From: Spirochaetia bacterium
GTDB lineage: Bacteria; Spirochaetota; UBA4802; UBA5550
DNA: 64,000 bases
Direction of reading: 5' to 3'
Assembly: GCA_009885955.1 (NCBI GenBank)
Contig: VFJS01000002.1
Span: 62,001-126,000, forward strand
The notes under the pieces were generated by a model. The model worked only from the letters and a program-made list of their open reading frames with translations, was not told the DNA's origin and made no database searches. Both the position numbers and the translations under genes were made by a program. This document shows positions 17,897 to 27,312 of this stretch, piece by piece; position 1 is the first letter of the stretch, and the number at the start of each line of letters is the position of its first letter.

Positions 17897-20418
17897 AGAA
17901 TTTTAATGTACTGTTCATTAATTCTATGTTTCGCTATTTTATATGTAAAAAGTTTATCCCGATTTTTATATCAGCCCTTGCCATTGTTTTTTTATCTTTT
18001 GGCATTCTTTCGGGGCAGGAAAAGATAATCTTATCCGGAACTGTCTATGATGACATAACAAAAAAACCTGTGGATTTTGCCACCATATTCATTCCCGAAC
18101 TAAAAATAAAAAAGAGGGTGGGCCTTAACGGGGAATTTTCCATTGTGATTCCTGAAAAGGGGACCTATGATGTATATGTAGTCTCCACGGGACTTGGCAG
18201 CATGCAGGCTAAGGTTGAAATAAACGGGTCACTGGCAAGGGATTTCATCATAAAACCGGCTTATGTCAGGGGGGCGACTCTGACGGTGAAGGACGAGAAG
18301 GAGAAACAGAAAGTTTCGAGAAAGACGATGACCGTTGAAGAGTTGAAGGAGGTTCCCGCCTCCTTCGGCGATTCAATGAATGCCCTCACCTCCATGCCCG
18401 GCATAGACAGGACCAACGGCGGATTTTTCGGCCCCCTGGTTATCCGCGGCGCCAATCCCTACTGGAACAGGTACTATATCGACGGCATCCCGATCAATGA
18501 GCCCATGCATTTCGGCGGGCTTCACGCCGTCATTGCAAATGACCTCATGAGTGAAATTGACGTGTATGCATCGGCCTTCCCGTCGAAATACGGCGGCCCG
18601 CTTGCCGCAGTCATAGACATCAATACCCTTGATACAGTAAAGGAATTCGGCGGGATATTCGATGTCGGACTCATCTCGGCCACGACCCTTCTGAAAATGC
18701 CAATTAAGAAAACAGTCATGGACAGCAAGGGGGAGCTTGAAGAGCAGAACTCGGGATATTTCATCGCGTCGGGGAGGATTGGATACTTAACATTGCTCAT
18801 TCCGCTGATATACAAACTCATTACCAATAATGAACTCACATATCTTCCTGAATATTACGACTACCAGTTCAAGGCCAGGTACTATTTCGACAAGTTTAAT
18901 TCCATATCCTTCCTGGCCCTGGGAAGCTCCGATACCTGGAAAATAGCATATAAACAGGTCTCCGGAAAGAGTGAATATGACAAAGGCGAGGACCCCCTTC
19001 ATATCGGCTCAAACTTCATGTTTGACCAGTCATTTCATAATTTTGGAACATATTACACCTTTGATACGGGCCTCTTTAAAAATACCCTGATGGCCTATGC
19101 TTCACTCAGCAGGCAGTATTTTTACATCAATTCCGGCCCCGATGCTGCCGCATGGGCCAAGGATCTCTATATGGATTCAAAACCCTATATTTACGGCATA
19201 AAGGACAATTTCAGCTTTGAATGGATTAAGAAAGTCGCTGAAATAAGGGGGGCCTTTGAATATACCTACTACAAGTTCATGGCAAAGGGAAAATCCCTTG
19301 TTGCAATGGAGCAACGGCCCACCGGGGGTGAGCCGGATCTGGGGAACGCCGGCCTTTTCACAACACTTCCCGTGGATCTTGATACTGTCAACATAACCTA
19401 CAGCGCTTTTGTAGACAATAAATTCACTTTCGGCGATTTTAAATTCATCCCCGGCGTTCATTGGGACTATCTTGAAAGGGCAAAGGAGTCCATCGTCTCT
19501 CCCAGGGGGATGGCAAGTTATAAATTTCCTACTGAAACCACAATTTCTCTGGCAGGCGGTTTGTATAAATCCTTTTTCCAGACAAACCCCTATTTTTTCG
19601 CTCAGAATCCTGAATACAGCACCTATGGAAATTTCCTTCAGCCGGAAAAGGCCGTACACACGGTAGCCGGCATTGAGCAGAAATATGACCTCTATACCTT
19701 CAGCATTGAAGGGTACTATAATTATTTTTATAACCTGGCCGTCGCATATGGTCATCTTGATGCAAAGCATGGATTTGTTGAAGGGCAGAACAGCGGTGAG
19801 TTGAAAGCCATGGGATTTGAAATCATGATCAGGAAAGATAAGCGCCAGGGTTTCAGCGACTATTTCGGCTGGGTAAGCTATACCTACAATCAATCCGTGT
19901 ACAGAAGCGGAATTACCGGGAGCGTTTATGACAAGGCATCAGAGACCTATCTGAATGAAAAATTTGACCCCAACGGCGACAGGTGGATTAGAAATGATTT
20001 TGAGAGGGTGCATACCCTGAAGCTCGTTGGCGGGTACAAATGGGAAAATTTTACTATAAGCGGCAGGTTCCAGCTCTACACCTCGTTCCCCTTTACCCCC
20101 ATTGTAGGCAACGAACCTCCTACCATGGTGGGCGATCGTACCAGGTATGCACCGGTCTATGGCACCGATGTGAACTCAAAACATTTTCCCGTGGATCACA
20201 GGCTGGATATCAGGTTAAGCTACCAGAGCAATTATAAGTGGGGCTATATTAAATGGTATATTGAAGTTATCAATGCCTATGGATACTGGTATACTGCAAA
20301 GGATGAGTATTTCTGGGCATTCAATAAACCCTATTCCAGCGGGGAAAATCCCAGGATTAAGCAGTCAGACCAGAGCCTCCCCTTTATCCCGAATTTCGGA
20401 ATCGAGGTGAAGTTCTGA
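17893..20418 (+). CDS. TonB-dependent receptor-like outer-membrane protein
   Basis: The 841-residue product has an N-terminal signal region (helix about 24-40 after a long charged lead; an internal ATG at codon 12 is an alternative start), a carboxypeptidase-regulatory-like domain (about 47-125), a plug domain ('MPGIDRTNGGFFG', 'IRGANPYWNRYYIDGIPI') and a large beta-barrel. The final residue is Phe, as expected for BAM-assembled barrels. The architecture is that of SusC/TonB receptors for nutrients or metal chelates. No SusD partner, TonB or ExbBD genes are nearby. The ligand is unknown. A strong hairpin follows. Confidence 0.85.
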   Translation: MKNFNVLFINSMFRYFICKKFIPIFISALAIVFLSFGILSGQEKIILSGTVYDDITKKPVDFATIFIPELKIKKRVGLNGEFSIVIPEKGTYDVYVVSTGLGSMQAKVEINGSLARDFIIKPAYVRGATLTVKDEKEKQKVSRKTMTVEELKEVPASFGDSMNALTSMPGIDRTNGGFFGPLVIRGANPYWNRYYIDGIPINEPMHFGGLHAVIANDLMSEIDVYASAFPSKYGGPLAAVIDINTLDTVKEFGGIFDVGLISATTLLKMPIKKTVMDSKGELEEQNSGYFIASGRIGYLTLLIPLIYKLITNNELTYLPEYYDYQFKARYYFDKFNSISFLALGSSDTWKIAYKQVSGKSEYDKGEDPLHIGSNFMFDQSFHNFGTYYTFDTGLFKNTLMAYASLSRQYFYINSGPDAAAWAKDLYMDSKPYIYGIKDNFSFEWIKKVAEIRGAFEYTYYKFMAKGKSLVAMEQRPTGGEPDLGNAGLFTTLPVDLDTVNITYSAFVDNKFTFGDFKFIPGVHWDYLERAKESIVSPRGMASYKFPTETTISLAGGLYKSFFQTNPYFFAQNPEYSTYGNFLQPEKAVHTVAGIEQKYDLYTFSIEGYYNYFYNLAVAYGHLDAKHGFVEGQNSGELKAMGFEIMIRKDKRQGFSDYFGWVSYTYNQSVYRSGITGSVYDKASETYLNEKFDPNGDRWIRNDFERVHTLKLVGGYKWENFTISGRFQLYTSFPFTPIVGNEPPTMVGDRTRYAPVYGTDVNSKHFPVDHRLDIRLSYQSNYKWGYIKWYIEVINAYGYWYTAKDEYFWAFNKPYSSGENPRIKQSDQSLPFIPNFGIEVKF

Positions 20419-20425
20419 TAACAAC

Positions 20426-20454
20426 AAACCCGGATAATGTAATTATCCGGGTTT
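20426..20454. terminator. Strong bidirectional hairpin terminator
   Basis: AAACCCGGATAAT (20426-20438) and ATTATCCGGGTTT (20442-20454) form a perfect 13-bp stem with a three-base loop. A/T-rich ends on both sides let it act for the receptor gene (+) and the M23 peptidase gene (-), which converge here. Confidence 0.75.
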
Positions 20455-20511
20455 CCGGTATGCAGGGTAGTCATGCCCTATGAAAAGCATAATTACCGGT
20501 CAAAATAATAT

Positions 20512-21495
20512 TTACCTGGGAATAAACTGATTCGGATCCAGGGCCGTCTGTCCCTTTCTCACTTCAAAATGCAGGTGGTTCCCGGTGGAAGCCCCTGTTG
20601 TTCCAACTTTACCTATGAGCTGGCCCTTGTTTACCTGCTGGCCGACATTTACTAATCGTTTGCTCTGGTGGGCATAATAGGTGCACAGGTCTTTCTCATG
20701 GGTAACTATTATCAGGTTTCCGTATCCATTCTGGTTGAATTCAGAGTAGGTGACCTTTCCCGTTGCCGCAGCAACTATCGGGGTGCCTTCCGGGGCGGCA
20801 ATGTCAATGCCGCTGTGAAAGGCTCCAGGTTTTTTAGTAATGGGATCCACCCGGTAGCCGAAATTGCTGGACCTGTTGCCCGATGCAAGGGGTACCATGT
20901 ATCCGCTCTTTGACGAAGCGGTAGTATCCGTCCCGGGATCATCGGGTGTTACCTTTTTTTCCGGTTTTGTCTTTGAGAGGTAAAATCCGAAAATCCATCC
21001 TTCATCTTCGTTCTCTTTTCTTATCAATACCCAGCGGCTTTTATGTCCGTCGATTTCATCCATATTATCGGATTGAACGACAACTTCCACTTTCTCCCCG
21101 AAAGTACCTTTGCCTACTATGTTTTCGTTTGTTGATCCTGCCGACCTCAGGTTGACGCCATCGCCGCTGACATAGGCGTAGACCTTCGGTTTCTTATCAT
21201 CAACAAAGGAGTTTTTATGCTTTTTCTCGTCTATATCGGTTACATCATTTATATCTATCGGCAGGTCAATATTTGTCTTGCCGCCGCCCCTTTTAACCCT
21301 TTTATTAATTTCGTCCATGTATACCCTCATTTTTCTCAGAAGGGCCTCTTTTCTTTCTATGTCGCTGTCATGCTGTTTTTTAACATTATCCTTGAAACTG
21401 GACTTGAAATCATCAACGCCCCCGGTAATTCCGGATACAGGATATAAGAATATGATACATAACAAAAATTTAACCAAGTTTTTTGAAATTTTCAT
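20512..21495 (-). CDS. M23 family peptidase with SH3-like domain
   Basis: The 327-residue secreted protein has a signal peptide (about 1-25), a charged coil, a bacterial SH3 domain (about 105-175, 'GDGVNLRSAGSTNENIVGKG') and a C-terminal LytM/M23 zinc endopeptidase (about 200-325). Zinc and active-site residues are visible in 'HSGIDIAAPEG', 'YYAHQS' and 'NHLHFEVR'. It should cut peptidoglycan cross-bridges during envelope growth, or activate an amidase if degenerate, but its motifs look intact. It is monocistronic, with a 165-base leader region shared with the divergent rhomboid gene. Confidence 0.9.
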   Translation of the reverse strand: MKISKNLVKFLLCIIFLYPVSGITGGVDDFKSSFKDNVKKQHDSDIERKEALLRKMRVYMDEINKRVKRGGGKTNIDLPIDINDVTDIDEKKHKNSFVDDKKPKVYAYVSGDGVNLRSAGSTNENIVGKGTFGEKVEVVVQSDNMDEIDGHKSRWVLIRKENEDEGWIFGFYLSKTKPEKKVTPDDPGTDTTASSKSGYMVPLASGNRSSNFGYRVDPITKKPGAFHSGIDIAAPEGTPIVAAATGKVTYSEFNQNGYGNLIIVTHEKDLCTYYAHQSKRLVNVGQQVNKGQLIGKVGTTGASTGNHLHFEVRKGQTALDPNQFIPR

Positions 21496-21660
21496 AACAC
21501 GACCTTTATTTTAAAATTTTTATACTTTTTCAATTTAATCCCCATAATTTAAATAGTCAAGAAATATATTGTACAAAAAGGGGGTATGATAGATAAATGA
21601 TCAATATTCATTGACAGTTTTATGCATATTAAAAACAATTAATCGGATAAGAATACTGCT

Positions 21661-22395
21661 GTGGGGAAAATAATTAAATTGCATAAAGAAAATCAAAAGG
21701 ATGATTTTTCAGATGAATACCCTCAGGGCGGCAATGAAGAGTATGCCGGCCCTAAAGGTCCCCTGTCAAAGATTCCGTCTGTTAAATATACAATACCAAC
21801 TGTCATCATATTATGCACCTTTTCAGTATTTACCATAATCAGTTCAGGCAGCATAACCGGGAATTATTTTTTTGTAAGCGGAACTTCACTTTTTGCAGAT
21901 CTGGAAATATGGCGACCGCTCACCGCTATCCTTGTCCACTCTGACATTCAGCACCTCATGTCAAATTCACTCCTTTTTATAGTTTTCGGATGGATGCTGA
22001 GGGCGTATTTCGGTTTTAAAATATTCCCCGTGGCATCAATAGTAATAGGGATTATTGCAAATATTATTACCGTTGCTTTTTACAACCCGTCAATTCGCTT
22101 AATAGGCGCATCGGGCATGGTATATGGAATGGCGGCGCAATGGCTTGTTTTTTATGTCAGATTTGATAAAAACTATACAATTTCAAAAAAGATATTCAGA
22201 GCAGCGGGTTTCAGCATGGCGCTGCTATTCCCCACGACGGTTTATCCGAATGTAAGTTATCTTGCCCATGGGGCAGGTTTTGTAACTGGGATAATAGTAT
22301 CAATAATCATTCTGCCGGTAGCTGAAAAATATTACAATCTCCTGGATGATAAAAATAACAGAGATACCGGTATTTTATCTGATAAAATATCTTGA
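21661..22395 (+). CDS. Rhomboid-family intramembrane serine protease
   Basis: The 244-residue product (GTG start) has a hydrophilic N-terminal 35 residues and six helices. The catalytic dyad is visible as Ser near 151 in 'GASGMVYG' and His near 203 in 'LAHGAGF', and the conserved 'HSDIQHLMSN' lies before helix 2. It should cleave membrane-anchored proteins within the bilayer. It lies 55 bases before the FKBP gene in the same direction. The substrate is unknown. Confidence 0.85.
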   Translation: MGKIIKLHKENQKDDFSDEYPQGGNEEYAGPKGPLSKIPSVKYTIPTVIILCTFSVFTIISSGSITGNYFFVSGTSLFADLEIWRPLTAILVHSDIQHLMSNSLLFIVFGWMLRAYFGFKIFPVASIVIGIIANIITVAFYNPSIRLIGASGMVYGMAAQWLVFYVRFDKNYTISKKIFRAAGFSMALLFPTTVYPNVSYLAHGAGFVTGIIVSIIILPVAEKYYNLLDDKNNRDTGILSDKIS

Positions 22396-22418
22396 CTAAT
22401 ATTTATAGGGAATTTTTT

Positions 22419-22454
22419 ATGAAAAAAAATATTTTAAGGAAAGGAAAAATATGA
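22419..22454 (+). CDS. Possible 11-codon leader ORF before the FKBP gene
   Basis: An ATG at 22419, preceded by AGGG, opens an 11-codon frame rich in Lys and Ile that ends with TGA overlapping the FKBP start codon (ATGA arrangement). The FKBP ribosome-binding site lies inside it. This could couple translation or be chance in A-rich DNA. Confidence 0.25.
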   Translation: MKKNILRKGKI

Positions 22455-23131
22455 TAAAAAAAAGCATACTGCTTTTTGCAGCACTACTGATTTTTTCAGA
22501 AATTTCATGTAATAAAGGTGATCTATCAACAGACAAGGGAAAATACAGCTATGCCATAGGTCTGCAGATCGGTTCAAACATGAAGAAGCAGGGCCTGGAT
22601 ATTGATATTCATGCCCTCAGCCTCGCAATTGAGGATTCGCTGAGCGGGAAATCTGCCAGAGTCGGCGAGGAAGATATCCGTAAAGCCTTTGACGCGCTTC
22701 AGAAGAAAATGGAAGGCGACAGGAAGAACAATTCTGAAAAAAGCCGGACAGAGAGTGATGAATACCTGTCAAAAAATAAATCAAAGCCTGGAGTAATTAT
22801 CACAAAGTCGGGGCTTCAGTATGAAGTGTTGACAAAAGGGGCAGGGCCCTATCCGAAGGCCGAGGACAAAGTTAAGGTTAATTACAGAGGCATGCTTATT
22901 AACGGGACTGAATTCGACAGCTCGTATAAAAGGAATCAGCCTGCGGAATTCAACGTTAACATGGTAATTCCCGGATGGACCGAAGCCCTTCAGTTAATGA
23001 ACAAAGGGGCAAAGTACAAGCTTCATATACCAAGTGAACTGGCTTATGGAGAGGGCGGGACTCAGGGTATACCGGGAAACTCGGTTCTTGTTTTTGAAGT
23101 TGAATTACTGGAAATATTGAATAAAAAGTAA
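22451..23131 (+). CDS. FKBP-type peptidyl-prolyl isomerase lipoprotein
   Basis: The 226-residue product has a lipoprotein signal ('ISC', Cys about 19), an N-terminal dimerisation region of the FkpA/Mip type (about 28-110, 'YAIGLQIGSNMKKQGLDID') and a C-terminal FKBP domain (about 120-225) with 'VKVNYRGMLINGTEFDSSY', 'VIPGWTEAL' and 'IPSELAYGE'. It should catalyse Xaa-Pro isomerisation in the periplasm and assist folding of outer-membrane proteins. It follows the rhomboid gene and converges on the barrel gene. Confidence 0.92.
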   Translation: MIKKSILLFAALLIFSEISCNKGDLSTDKGKYSYAIGLQIGSNMKKQGLDIDIHALSLAIEDSLSGKSARVGEEDIRKAFDALQKKMEGDRKNNSEKSRTESDEYLSKNKSKPGVIITKSGLQYEVLTKGAGPYPKAEDKVKVNYRGMLINGTEFDSSYKRNQPAEFNVNMVIPGWTEALQLMNKGAKYKLHIPSELAYGEGGTQGIPGNSVLVFEVELLEILNKK

Positions 23132-23145
23132 TATTTTAATCAGGT

Positions 23146-23937
23146 CTACTGGTATCTGAAAACAATACCGGCACCAATATATTTATTGTTGCCGGTATTG
23201 GTCAACCCCCTTCCTCCATATATGTCAATGCGGGCAATGCGGAGGGGGGTTATGATAATCCCTCCCTTTATATAGTCCGTTCTGCCGGAATGTATTGTTT
23301 CCTGTCTGTACCCGTAATATTCTGTAAAAAGGCTGAATATACCGGAGTAATTCAATCTCAATGATACTCCGCCCGAGGGCTGGCTGAACCTAATATTATT
23401 TTCTATCTTGTAAGAATAGTTTAAATTTGTTCCCAGTTCCATTATCCTGTTCAATGGCCATGAAATAATAATTTTACCCAGCGGCTGGAAAGCATTCTGC
23501 CTTGTATCGGTCTCTGATTTTCCTGTGGGCAGCATGGTACCCATGAGTATTGCCATATTAGGCTCCCATAACACGAAACGATTTGGCGAACTAACCAGTT
23601 TAATTTTCAGGGCGATTGACGGGTCATCTTTCCCCGAGGTTGTTTTATCTTCTGTTTCAGCAACCCTGTATGAGTTAATACCAAAAATCCATTCAAGGCT
23701 GGAAATAAGCCCCAGTCTTACATTAATCTCACCGATTTTATGCTCATTTTCATTAAATTTTTTTGTATAGGTATAACCGGTTTCAGACTGCACCTGTCCG
23801 GCAGGGATGATATCAGTATTCAAAGTAAATTCAGGCCTGTCCGCTCTGAGAATAACTGCAGAGGCCGGGCTGATAAAAATTAATAAATAAATTAATATAA
23901 AAATTTTCTGATATTTGATTATTATCATATCATTCAT
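23146..23937 (-). CDS. Putative outer-membrane beta-barrel (MetA-like transporter family)
   Basis: About 263 residues. A signal peptide ('ILIYLLIFISPASA') is followed by 'RADRPEFTLNTDIIPAGQVQSE', close to the opening of the barrel family annotated as phenol-degradation MetA-like transporters. The rest alternates polar and aromatic residues as in a barrel and ends 'GIVFRYQ'. The open frame extends to 24027, but the added residues lack sense before a signal peptide; ATG at 23937 or 23928 is preferred. The substrate is unknown. Confidence 0.6.
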   Translation of the reverse strand: MNDMIIIKYQKIFILIYLLIFISPASAVILRADRPEFTLNTDIIPAGQVQSETGYTYTKKFNENEHKIGEINVRLGLISSLEWIFGINSYRVAETEDKTTSGKDDPSIALKIKLVSSPNRFVLWEPNMAILMGTMLPTGKSETDTRQNAFQPLGKIIISWPLNRIMELGTNLNYSYKIENNIRFSQPSGGVSLRLNYSGIFSLFTEYYGYRQETIHSGRTDYIKGGIIITPLRIARIDIYGGRGLTNTGNNKYIGAGIVFRYQ

Positions 23938-24202
23938 ACCCGGATCAATATTACTAGAATAAATATTTGAAAAGAAAATTTCAATAAAAAAATAATGGTA
24001 AATCCATAAATTCAAAAATATGATCATTTAATCCTATTTGGAAGACAATTAATTTTAACCTATTGGGAAGATAGGGATATATAAATTGAAATTTTATCAA
24101 ATATATACTTGATTTTTTTTTGCATTTTTTAAAATATTTATGACAGGGTATTCAATTGCATATTTAACTCTAATGCCATAAAATATTTTTTCGGGGAAAA
24201 TT

Positions 24203-24523
24203 ATGAAACTTTTTTTTATTGTAATATCAGCAGCCGTCATGCTTTCATCCTGTACCAGCAGAGAAAAATCATTCATCGGCAATCCGGCATCGCAGAAATG
24301 CATTAATGCAGGGGGAAAAGTGATTACAATACAGGGCCAGGGGGGAGAATCGGCGGTCTGTATTTTTAGTGATAACAGCGTCTGTGATGAATGGAAATTT
24401 TTCAGGAAACAATGTCAGCCGGGCGCGTGCATGCTTTTGTGCAAAGAGTCGGGGAGTGAAAATGAGGGATGGTATGACTGTAATAATTTGTTGATTGTAA
24501 GGGAAAAATGCAGTTCCAAATAG
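24203..24523 (+). CDS. DUF333-type small lipoprotein
   Basis: This 106-residue product has a lipobox ending 'LSSC' (Cys 17) and a DUF333-like core with 'NPASQKCINAGGKV', 'AVCIFSDNSVCDEWKFFRKQC' and two further C-terminal Cys pairs. Such domains are short, secreted and Cys-rich, often joined to protease-inhibitor or haemolysin-like proteins; function is not established. It may be co-transcribed with the TPR gene 130 bases downstream. Confidence 0.75.
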   Translation: MKLFFIVISAAVMLSSCTSREKSFIGNPASQKCINAGGKVITIQGQGGESAVCIFSDNSVCDEWKFFRKQCQPGACMLLCKESGSENEGWYDCNNLLIVREKCSSK

Positions 24524-24654
24524 CAGGATGATTATACCGGCTTTGAAATTTTTTTATTGACATGCTTCATAGGCCGGTTATCATTTATAGGCAGCTTTAT
24601 ATGTTGGTTAATTTAAGTTTTTTGACAAAAAATAAAAATTTATGGAAAAGTAAA

Positions 24655-26313
24655 ATGAAAAAGCCAATCACAATTCTTTCAATATTTTTTTTGCTGGTGA
24701 TAATCAGCAACAGCCTTTTTGCGGAAAAGGTCATCGGTGTTACTAAATTTGAAAATTTAACAAAAAACCAGGAGTTGGAATGGCTCGGCTCAGGAATTGC
24801 CGATGCAATAACGTTCAAATACAGCAAGGTAAAGGACATAATTATTGTAGACCGGACAAATGTGGAAAAGATAATGCAGGAAATTGAATTAGGGCAATAC
24901 GGCCTGGTTGATAAAAAATCAGCCAAGAATGTGGGGAAAGCCCTTGGCGCAGATATGCTTGTTTCCGGAAGTTTTGTAAAGATGGGCAACAATGTGAGGA
25001 TAAGCGCAAAACTTGTGGAAGTTGAAAGCCATAAAATAATCAACCAGGTACAGATTGACGGTACCATAGATGATATATTTAAACTTCAGGATGATGTTGC
25101 CATAAATCTCATCAAGGGCGAGGGGAGTGAAGTCAGACTGTCCGATGCTGAAGAGAAAAGGATTACCTCATCACATAAAGCCAAAAATCTTTCTGCCTAT
25201 GAGTTCTATTCCAAAGGACAGGATTTTTATATCAAAAACCAGTATTATGAAGGAATAGAGATGTTTACGAAAGCGATTGAGATTGATTCCAACTATGATC
25301 TCGCGTATACAGGGCTGAGCAAATCCTATTCGAGCCTTTTCTGGCATGTATCTGCAATACTTGAAAAACCTGAAGATCCCTCACTCCTTGATAAATCATA
25401 TGAATATGCAAATAAGGCCCTGAAACTGAATCCCGACCTTGATGAGGCGCATATATCCCTGTCAAAATATTATCAGAATGTGAAAATCGAAAAAGTTTCA
25501 AATAAATGGGAAATGTGCGAGCGTGAGGCTAAAAAGGCATTAAGCATAAATTCAAATAATGCCGAGGGCCTGTATATACTCAGCCGAGTCTATGCAACAA
25601 ATCAGGTTAAAGAGGAGGAATATCTGAAAAAGGCCCTTGATAAGAACAGGTTTCTTGTCGGTGCGCAATTGAGCATGGGGATACTCTACTATAACCAGAA
25701 TAAATATAATCTCGCTGAATCATATATGAAAAAAACTATTGAAATTGAACCAAAATATTTCCTTGCATATTCATGGCTCGGATTTCTTTACAATAAAAAA
25801 GGCGAGCTCAACAAGGCTGTTGAGCTGTATGAGTCCGTACTCAAAAAATACCCTGACTACACATATATCATTAGAAACCTCGGCATTTATTACCGGGACC
25901 TAAAAAGAACAGATGATGCCATGGCACAGTTCCGCAAGGCTGTACGATTAAAGGAAAATGACCATATGTCATGGCATGAAATTGGAAGCATATACATGAA
26001 TAAAGGTGAATATGATGAAAGTATAGGATACTTTAAAAAAGCATTGAAAATCCAGCCCGAATATTATTATTCTCTTGCGAACATGGGCTATTCCCTTTCC
26101 ATGAAGGGGGACTACGATGGAGCATTTACATTTCTTGAAAAGGCCTATAATCTCCATTCGGACAAGGACTGGCCTGCCGGGCATATTGGCTGGATTTATA
26201 AGAACAAGCGTATTGATAAGAGTAAGGCCAGAATATGGTATGAAAGAGCATCAAAAAGAAATCCCAATGACAGCAGTTATAAAAAGTATCTGAATGAGTT
26301 AGATGGCAATTAG
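24655..26313 (+). CDS. CsgG/FlgO-like domain with TPR repeats
   Basis: The start at 24655 (GGAAAAG before it) gives 552 residues with a clean signal peptide; a frame extension to 24562 would bury it. Residues about 24-150 form a CsgG/FlgO/TolB-N-like domain ('VIGVTKFENLTKNQELEWLG', 'DRTNVEKIMQE', 'LGADMLVSGSF'). Residues about 175-545 carry some nine to ten TPR units ('YYEGIEMFTKAIEIDSNYDLAY' style). The protein is probably periplasmic and scaffolds an envelope complex. The partner is unknown; in related proteins such a domain pair is often linked to adenylate-cyclase or signalling outputs, but none is fused here. Confidence 0.75.
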   Translation: MKKPITILSIFFLLVIISNSLFAEKVIGVTKFENLTKNQELEWLGSGIADAITFKYSKVKDIIIVDRTNVEKIMQEIELGQYGLVDKKSAKNVGKALGADMLVSGSFVKMGNNVRISAKLVEVESHKIINQVQIDGTIDDIFKLQDDVAINLIKGEGSEVRLSDAEEKRITSSHKAKNLSAYEFYSKGQDFYIKNQYYEGIEMFTKAIEIDSNYDLAYTGLSKSYSSLFWHVSAILEKPEDPSLLDKSYEYANKALKLNPDLDEAHISLSKYYQNVKIEKVSNKWEMCEREAKKALSINSNNAEGLYILSRVYATNQVKEEEYLKKALDKNRFLVGAQLSMGILYYNQNKYNLAESYMKKTIEIEPKYFLAYSWLGFLYNKKGELNKAVELYESVLKKYPDYTYIIRNLGIYYRDLKRTDDAMAQFRKAVRLKENDHMSWHEIGSIYMNKGEYDESIGYFKKALKIQPEYYYSLANMGYSLSMKGDYDGAFTFLEKAYNLHSDKDWPAGHIGWIYKNKRIDKSKARIWYERASKRNPNDSSYKKYLNELDGN

Positions 26314-26337
26314 AAAATAAAAAAACAGGAGGAATAC

Positions 26338-26550
26338 ATGAATATCAACAAAGCAGTGGACAAGGCTTACGAAAATAAAAGCTTGAAGGAGATCGCGAAT
26401 GCTCCGGTTGATGCGCTTCAGGGAGTGAGCGCTGGCGATGCAAAGCTTCTGAAGGAGGCATTTAACGTAAATACAGTAAAGGACCTTGCAAATTTAAAAT
26501 ATGTTAAATGGGCCCAGGCGATAGTTACTCTGGCAGAATCAGAATCATAA
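26338..26550 (+). CDS. Small helix-hairpin-helix-like protein
   Basis: The 70-residue protein has a strong AGGAGG site before its ATG, so it is probably well expressed. 'ALQGVSAGDAKLLKEAFNVN' and 'TVKDLANLKYVKWAQAI' resemble the small HhH domain that often reads 'GVG..A..L...GI.TV.DLA'. It lacks membrane or signal sequences. It lies 24 bases after the TPR gene. Function is unknown; DNA or protein binding is possible. Confidence 0.7.
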   Translation: MNINKAVDKAYENKSLKEIANAPVDALQGVSAGDAKLLKEAFNVNTVKDLANLKYVKWAQAIVTLAESES

Positions 26551-26564
26551 AAAATGACATTGAT

Positions 26565-26607
26565 ATTAGATTTTATTTTTAGGCGCCTTTAAAAATCTAA
26601 TTTTTCC
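26565..26607 (+). terminator. Hairpin with T-run after the small HhH gene
   Basis: ATTAGATTTT (26565-26574) pairs with AAAATCTAAT (26592-26601), followed by TTTTTCC. Position, 15 bases after the stop, and the T-run fit a terminator. Confidence 0.5.
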
Positions 26608-26620
26608 AAATGATTATGCC

Positions 26621-26657
26621 TTCAAGGGAGCCAGAAATTATTCCTGGCTCCCTTGAA
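26621..26657. terminator. 14-bp perfect hairpin between convergent genes
   Basis: TTCAAGGGAGCCAG (26621-26634) and CTGGCTCCCTTGAA (26644-26657) flank a nine-base loop. It lies 23 bases past the rubrerythrin stop (minus strand) and after the small HhH gene, so it likely ends transcription from one or both sides, although no long T-run follows. Confidence 0.6.
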
Positions 26658-26679
26658 GCATTATTCATTTCATTTGAAC

Positions 26680-27255
26680 TTACAACATTTCCGATAAAAC
26701 CTCGAAATGCTCTCTTGGATGATCGCATGCCGGGCATTTATCCAATGGGCTGCTCCCCTCGTGGATATATCCGCAATTACGGCATTTCCATTTAACCTTG
26801 CCGTCTCTTTTGAAAACGCTCCCGTTTTTTATACTGTTCATGAGTTTTAAATACCTTGATTCATGATAGGTCTCAGCATTTGCTATACTGCGGAAAACAA
26901 CGGCAATTAAATTAAAGCCCTCTTCCTCGGCAATCCTGGCAAATCCAGGGTACATTGTTGTATGTTCATATTTTTCACCATCTGCTGCCATCTGAAGATT
27001 ATCAATTGTCTTACCCAGCGGGCCCGTAGGGAAAGCTGCGTTAATTTCCACATCGCCTCCTTCCAGGAATTTAAAAAGACGTTTTGCATGCTCCTTTTCA
27101 TGAGTTGCTGTTTCTTCGAATATAGATGCAATCTGCCGGTAACCCTCTTTCTTCGCTATAGAAGCAAAATAGGTGTATTTGTTTCTGGCCTGGGACTCGC
27201 CGATAAATGCAGTTAAGATGTTTTTTTCTGTTTTGGAACCCTTTATGCTTTTCAT
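26680..27255 (-). CDS. rbr: Rubrerythrin
   Basis: The 191-residue product is a di-iron peroxidase that reduces H2O2 to water in anaerobes. The N-terminal ferritin-like bundle (about 1-145) shows 'FIGESQARNKY', 'EETATHEKEHAKRLF', 'EGFNLIAVVF' and 'ANAETYHESRY', supplying the Glu/His ligands. The C-terminal rubredoxin-like domain has CRNCG and CPACDHP near 158-178. The upstream 91 bases hold a PerR-box-like sequence. It lies downstream of ftn and dfx in the same direction but probably has its own promoter. Confidence 0.95.
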   Translation of the reverse strand: MKSIKGSKTEKNILTAFIGESQARNKYTYFASIAKKEGYRQIASIFEETATHEKEHAKRLFKFLEGGDVEINAAFPTGPLGKTIDNLQMAADGEKYEHTTMYPGFARIAEEEGFNLIAVVFRSIANAETYHESRYLKLMNSIKNGSVFKRDGKVKWKCRNCGYIHEGSSPLDKCPACDHPREHFEVLSEML

Positions 27256-27312
27256 ACATTTCTCCTATGATAAATCTCTTGAGCCTAACGGGATAAAGTT
27301 ATTTATATGAGT

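Noticed and set aside
19177-19893. 238-codon minus-strand frame inside the TonB-type receptor
   Set aside because: The sense strand encodes a clear barrel through this stretch; the opposite frame has no recognisable domain or ribosome-binding site.
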